The position numbers and the translations under genes were made by a program. From positions 3,142,501-3,206,500 of the forward strand of contig NZ_CP068985.1 in assembly GCF_019397265.1 (NCBI RefSeq): 64,000 bases of DNA. Direction: 5' to 3'. Each line of letters begins with the position of its first letter. Position 1 is the stretch's first letter. The DNA comes from Nonomuraea coxensis DSM 45129 (GTDB lineage Bacteria; Actinomycetota; Actinomycetes; Streptosporangiales; Streptosporangiaceae). This document shows positions 60,494 to 64,000 of this stretch, one piece after another. Under the pieces are notes generated by a model that was not told the DNA's origin, did no database searches, and worked only from the letters and a program-made list of their open reading frames with translations.

Positions 60494-61435
60494 ATGGGAC
60501 CTGTGAAGCTCCTGCACATCGGCGGCTACGGCCCCGGCATCCTCACCTTCGCCGGCGGCGGCGAGGGTGAGCTCACCCGGGTGGCGGCGCCGTCGTTCCT
60601 CGCCGCCCATCCCACGCTTCCGGTGCTCTACGCCGCCGGCGAGCTCGAACGCGGCTGGCTCACCGCCTTCGCCGTCCGCGACGACGGGCTCGCGCCCCTC
60701 GACGAGCGGCCCAGCGAGGGCTCCAGCCCCTGCCACGTGGCCGTCGACCCGTCGGGCACGCTGCTGGCCGCGGCCAACTACGGCGACGGCACGGCGGTGC
60801 TCCACCGGCTCGACGCGCGGGGCGCGTTCGAGGGCGAGCCGATCGTGCTGCGCCACGAGGGCTCCGGCCCCGTGCGGGAGCGCCAGGAGGGCCCCCACGC
60901 CCACCAGGCCGTCTTCCACGACGGCGTGCTGCACGTCTCCGACCTCGGCACCGACGAGATCCGGCGCTACCTGCCCGACGGCACGCCGCTGGAGCCCCTC
61001 ACCCTGCCTCCCGGCACCGGCCCGCGCCACTTCGCCTTCGCCGGGGGCCGCCTCTACGTCGCGGGCGAGCTCGACGGCACCGTCACCATGATCGAGGAGG
61101 ACGGCCGGCGCACGATCGCGCCCGCCTCCCGCGTCGCGGACGTCGCCAACGCCCCCTCGCACCTCGAGGTCGACGGCGCCCACGTCTACGTCGCCAACCG
61201 CGGCCCCGACACCATCGCCGTGCTGAGCGCCGCCGACCTGGCGCCGGTGGCCGAGGTGCCCTGCGGCGGCGCGTGGCCGCGCCACTTCGCCATCGACGGC
61301 GACCGCCTCTACGTCGCCAACCAGCACGCGGGCACGGTGACCGTCCTCGCCCTGGCCGGCGGCGTGCCCGCGCCCACCGGGGAGTCGTACGCGGTGGAGA
61401 GCCCCGCCTGCGTGCTGGTTCGGCGTTTGGTCTAG
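60494..61435 (+). CDS. Lactonase-family beta-propeller (6-phosphogluconolactonase-like)
   Basis: 313 residues from ATG 60494; GTG 60503 is an alternative. Seven-bladed propeller of the YbhE/Pgl type with repeated G-T-L-L-A-A-A-N-Y-G-D and L-Y-V-A-N-x-x-x-x-T-V units, and the family motifs GPHAHQAVF and GPRHFAF. May hydrolyse a sugar lactone in the pentose-phosphate route; the true substrate is uncertain. Followed by pfkA, 80 nt away. Confidence 0.85.
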   Translation: MGPVKLLHIGGYGPGILTFAGGGEGELTRVAAPSFLAAHPTLPVLYAAGELERGWLTAFAVRDDGLAPLDERPSEGSSPCHVAVDPSGTLLAAANYGDGTAVLHRLDARGAFEGEPIVLRHEGSGPVRERQEGPHAHQAVFHDGVLHVSDLGTDEIRRYLPDGTPLEPLTLPPGTGPRHFAFAGGRLYVAGELDGTVTMIEEDGRRTIAPASRVADVANAPSHLEVDGAHVYVANRGPDTIAVLSAADLAPVAEVPCGGAWPRHFAIDGDRLYVANQHAGTVTVLALAGGVPAPTGESYAVESPACVLVRRLV

Positions 61436-61515
61436 ACCACTGGCCAGGGATACGGGCAGAATGCGAGTCTGAATACTGAGGTCAGGTTCGTGAACCCCAA
61501 CGGGAGGAACCCGCC

Positions 61516-62541
61516 ATGCGTATAGGAGTGCTCACAGGGGGCGGCGACTGCCCCGGGCTCAACGCGGTGATCAGGGCTGTCGTGCGTAAGGGGGTGAGCG
61601 TCTACGGCCACGAGTTCGTGGGCTTCCGCGACGGCTGGCGCGGGCCCTTGGAGGGCGACACCATGCCGCTGGACATCCAGGCCGTCCGCGGCATCCTTCC
61701 GCGTGGCGGCACCATTCTGGGCTCCTCGCGCACCAACCCCATCAAGATCGAGGGCGGTGTCGACCGGATCAAGGAGAATCTGGCGGCCGGCGGGGTGGAC
61801 GCGCTGATCGCCATCGGCGGCGAGGACACCCTGGGCGTGGCCAGGCAGCTCTACGAGCGCGAGGTCAACGTCGTGGGCGTGCCCAAGACGATCGACAACG
61901 ACCTGTCCGGCACCGACTACACCTTCGGCTTCGACACGGCCGTCAACATCGCGACCGAGGCCATCGACCGCCTCCACACCACCGCGGAGTCCCACCACCG
62001 GGCGCTCATCTGCGAGGTCATGGGCCGCCACGCCGGCTGGATCGCGCTGCACGCGGGCATGGCGGGCGGGGCCAACGTCATCCTCATCCCCGAGAAGCCG
62101 TTCGACATCGACCGGGTCTGCGAATACGTCGAGTCCCGCTTCCGCACCCGCTACTCGCCCATCATCGTCGTCGCCGAGGGCGCCCACCCCGTCGAGGGGC
62201 AGATGGCGCTGCAGGCGAGCGAGCTGGACGCGTTCGGGCACGTGCGGCTCGGCGGCATCGGCGAGACCCTGGCCAGGGAGATCGAGAAGCGCACCGGCAA
62301 GGAGGCCCGCACCACGGTGCTCGGCCACATCCAGCGCGGCGGCACGCCGACGGCCTACGACCGGGTGCTCGCCACCAGGTTCGGGCTGCAGGCGATCGAC
62401 GCGGCCCACGAGGGCGACTACGGCACGATGGTCGCGCTGCGCGGCACCGACATCGTCAGGGTGGGCCTCGACGAGGCGACGTCGGAGCTGAAGACGGTGC
62501 CGGTCGAGCGTTACGCCGAGGCCGAGGTCTTCTTCGGCTAG
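61516..62541 (+). CDS. pfkA: 6-phosphofructokinase
   Basis: 341 residues from ATG 61516 (GGGAGG 8-9 nt upstream). Phosphoryl-donor loop GGGDCPGLNA, second nucleotide site GGEDTLG, catalytic PKTIDNDLSGTDYTFG with Asp, and substrate-site MGRHAGW and GHIQRGG. Makes fructose 1,6-bisphosphate. GGEDT in place of GGDGS, with Lys in PKTIDND, places it in the actinobacterial group III that includes both ATP and PPi users; the donor is uncertain. Confidence 0.96.
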   Translation: MRIGVLTGGGDCPGLNAVIRAVVRKGVSVYGHEFVGFRDGWRGPLEGDTMPLDIQAVRGILPRGGTILGSSRTNPIKIEGGVDRIKENLAAGGVDALIAIGGEDTLGVARQLYEREVNVVGVPKTIDNDLSGTDYTFGFDTAVNIATEAIDRLHTTAESHHRALICEVMGRHAGWIALHAGMAGGANVILIPEKPFDIDRVCEYVESRFRTRYSPIIVVAEGAHPVEGQMALQASELDAFGHVRLGGIGETLAREIEKRTGKEARTTVLGHIQRGGTPTAYDRVLATRFGLQAIDAAHEGDYGTMVALRGTDIVRVGLDEATSELKTVPVERYAEAEVFFG

Positions 62542-62617
62542 ACCGCCGGCTGCAAGCCGCCTGCAAGCGCCGGCCGTACCTTTGAGCCAGCGGGGTTTTC
62601 CGCTACAACCCGCTCAA

Positions 62618-62688
62618 GGGTACGGCTTGCGCCGCGGAGAGTCGGCGGCCCACCACGTGTCGCAGGCCGTACCCCGTAGATATCGGGG
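62618..62688. other. Structured intergenic element, possible bidirectional terminator
   Basis: GGGTACGGCTTGCG (62618-62631) pairs with 62661-62674 (one G-T), enclosing a short CCGC/GCGG stem; a separate CCCCG/CGGGG hairpin (62672-62688) competes with the last pairs. It lies between convergent pfkA and the MHYT gene. Confidence 0.5.
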
Positions 62689-62696
62689 GAGCGACG

Positions 62697-63515
62697 TCAC
62701 CTCCGGGGCGTGCCGAACAGGTTCATCTCCGGCACGCCCTCCTCCGCGCGCCCGCGCAGCCGCTCGCGGAACTCCGCCTCGCCGCGCAGCTCCTTCTCCG
62801 ACGGCGACAGGATGAGCGCGAGCAGCAGCCCCACGGTGACCAGGCTGAGGCCGACGATCAGCGGCAGCAGGAAGTCGATGCCGCGCGCGCCCGGCAGCGT
62901 CACCAGCTCCGTGTGCTCCCGTACCGACAGGGCGAACATGCCCGTGTAGTGCATGCCGGAGATCGCCACGCCCATCACCAGCGCCGCCGCGCCGATCCGC
63001 AGCGCGCCGCTGACCCGCAGCGTGAACCACAGGGCCGCCGTGGCCGCCCCGATCGCGACGAGCACCGACAGCGCCACGACCGCCGGGTCGTAGGAGAGGT
63101 GGGCGGACATGTTCATGGCGGACATGCCGAGGTAGTGCATGCCGGCGACGCCGAGCCCGGTCAGCAGGCCGCCGCCCAGCAGGTACGGCAGCCGCTCGCC
63201 CCGCCGGGACACGAGGAACAGCCCGAGCCCCACGACGACGATCGCGAGCGCCGCGGAGGCGGCCGTGCGCGGCACGTCGTAGCGGATGACCGTGCCGCTC
63301 ACGGAGAAGCCCAGCATGGCGATGAAGTGCATGGTCCAGATGCCGGTGCCGCCGATCGCGAGCGCGGCGCCGAGCAGCCAGTACGTCGCCTCGCGCCCGC
63401 CCATGAGCCGCGCACGGGAGGTGAGCATGAGGCCGAGCATGCTGCCGGCGGCCGAGATGAGGTAGGCGACGACAGGCGTCAGCAGCCCGAAGGAGAAATG
63501 GTCAAGAGGTGACAT
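62697..63515 (-). CDS. MHYT-domain membrane sensor
   Basis: 272 residues from ATG 63515. Seven helices with three M-H-x-x-x-M units near their ends: MHFIAM, MHYLGM and MHYTGM, the proposed copper-binding points of MHYT domains. The C-terminal about 45 residues are cytoplasmic and have no enzymatic output domain. Thought to sense O2, CO or NO through copper. A second copy lies upstream. Confidence 0.9.
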   Translation of the reverse strand: MSPLDHFSFGLLTPVVAYLISAAGSMLGLMLTSRARLMGGREATYWLLGAALAIGGTGIWTMHFIAMLGFSVSGTVIRYDVPRTAASAALAIVVVGLGLFLVSRRGERLPYLLGGGLLTGLGVAGMHYLGMSAMNMSAHLSYDPAVVALSVLVAIGAATAALWFTLRVSGALRIGAAALVMGVAISGMHYTGMFALSVREHTELVTLPGARGIDFLLPLIVGLSLVTVGLLLALILSPSEKELRGEAEFRERLRGRAEEGVPEMNLFGTPRR

Positions 63516-63610
63516 GACTCACCGGTCCCTTACGCAGAGACAAGGGAGTATGCACAGGGAGTCGCCGCGGGCGCAACCGCCCGTCGCAGAACTGTGCCTA
63601 GGAGACGTGC

Positions 63611-64000
63611 CTAGGAGACGTGCGGCACTCCCGGCTCCCGCTGCTCCCGCGGCGCCGGAGCGGGGACCGGCGGGCGCGGGCGGGCCAGGCGCTCCTGCCG
63701 GGCCGTACGCCGGCGCAGCTCCAGCTTGGCCACGAGCTCGGCGTCCTCGTGCAGCTCCTCCTCCGACGGGGACAGCAGCACCATGAGCAGCATGGTGAGC
63801 GTGATCAGGCTGATCACGGTCATGAGCGGGACGAGGAAGTCGAGGGCGTCGGCCCCCTCCACCGGGGCGGACCGCCCGTCCGCCGTCGCGTGCACGGTGA
63901 CGCGCATGGCGGCCATGCCGGTGTAGTGCATCCCGGCGACCGCGAGGCCCATGACGAGGGCGGCGCCGGTGATCCAGATCGGCTTCCTGACCCGCAGCGT
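63611..64000 (-). CDS. Second MHYT-domain membrane sensor (5' end outside window)
   Basis: The last 129 codons are visible, opening in frame at base 64000. AGMHYTGMAAM is the third MHYT unit; then a helix (LVPLMTVISLITLTMLLMVL) and a cytoplasmic tail starting SPSEEELHE, like SPSEKELRG in the neighbour. Probable tandem paralogue, 95 nt upstream of the first. Confidence 0.88.
   Translation of the reverse strand, partial: TLRVRKPIWITGAALVMGLAVAGMHYTGMAAMRVTVHATADGRSAPVEGADALDFLVPLMTVISLITLTMLLMVLLSPSEEELHEDAELVAKLELRRRTARQERLARPRPPVPAPAPREQREPGVPHVS

Noticed and set aside
1..64000. A defence, toxin or biosynthetic island
   Set aside because: No core biosynthetic enzymes, restriction, CRISPR, retron or integrase genes were seen; the only accessory-looking part is about 41.7-43.2 kb.

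Overview
The window is 64 kb of GC-rich chromosome from an actinomycete. GC-saturated third codon positions, many GTG starts, ATGA/GTGA-coupled operons and leaderless genes fit this, as does a bcc-aa3 respiratory gene set with a diheme QcrC and CtaF. Gene content (tandem NlpC/P60 proteins, extended Ser/Thr kinases, DUF5304, a DUF6461-like protein) suggests Streptosporangiales (Nonomuraea/Actinomadura-like); that placement is inference. No rRNA, tRNA, CRISPR array, prophage or biosynthetic cluster was seen.

Layout. 0-13 kb: 3' end of an adenosine-kinase-like PfkB protein, CBS protein, TusA and cysteine desulfurase; then cytochrome c oxidase ctaC-ctaD-ctaF, an L,D-transpeptidase lipoprotein, trpD, a receiver-like protein, and ctaE-qcrC-qcrA-qcrB. 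Together the cta and qcr genes encode the bc1-aa3 supercomplex that moves electrons from menaquinol to oxygen. 13-20.6 kb: Lrp-type ligand domain protein, DEDDh/GIY-YIG nuclease, two coupled Ser/Thr kinases and a kinase-free membrane protein; all three of the latter carry the same kind of extracytoplasmic domain. 20.6-29.6 kb: FtsX-type ABC exporter with two ATPases, PH-domain membrane operon, NarL-type two-component system. 29.6-37.9 kb: APH-like kinase, NYN nuclease, two NlpC/P60 hydrolases (the second behind a c-di-AMP riboswitch and apparently started at CTG), two metalloproteases and PimB-type mannosyltransferase.

37.9-41.6 kb: sugar ABC importer without its own ATPase and a coiled-coil protein. 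41.7-43.2 kb: a scar-like accessory stretch with an inverted, rearranged scrap of fadD, a DUF6461-like gene and a possible transposase relic. 43.2-53.6 kb: fadD, phosphoesterase, SRPBCC, ArsA-like ATPase, DUF5304, ROK glucokinase, EEP hydrolase, secreted propeller protein, membrane protein, esterase, acyltransferase and DoxX. 53.6-64 kb: homocysteine methyltransferase, MerR and VIT-VWA genes divergent from dps around a palindrome, PhoX-like protein, MarR-GNAT regulator divergent from a lactonase, pfkA and two MHYT-domain membrane proteins (the last cut by the window edge).

Much of the order (adoK, ctaC, ctaF, trpD, ctaE-qcrCAB, UvrC-like nuclease, NlpC/P60, pimB, fadD, SRPBCC, ArsA-like, PlsC) recalls the Mycobacterium tuberculosis Rv2182-Rv2202 neighbourhood. 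It therefore looks like an old actinobacterial respiration and envelope core with lineage-specific insertions. The most notable observations are the riboswitch whose P1 stem covers the Shine-Dalgarno of a CTG-initiated gene, the four-fold repeated sensor domain shared by two kinases and a kinase-free partner, and the inverted fadD scrap.
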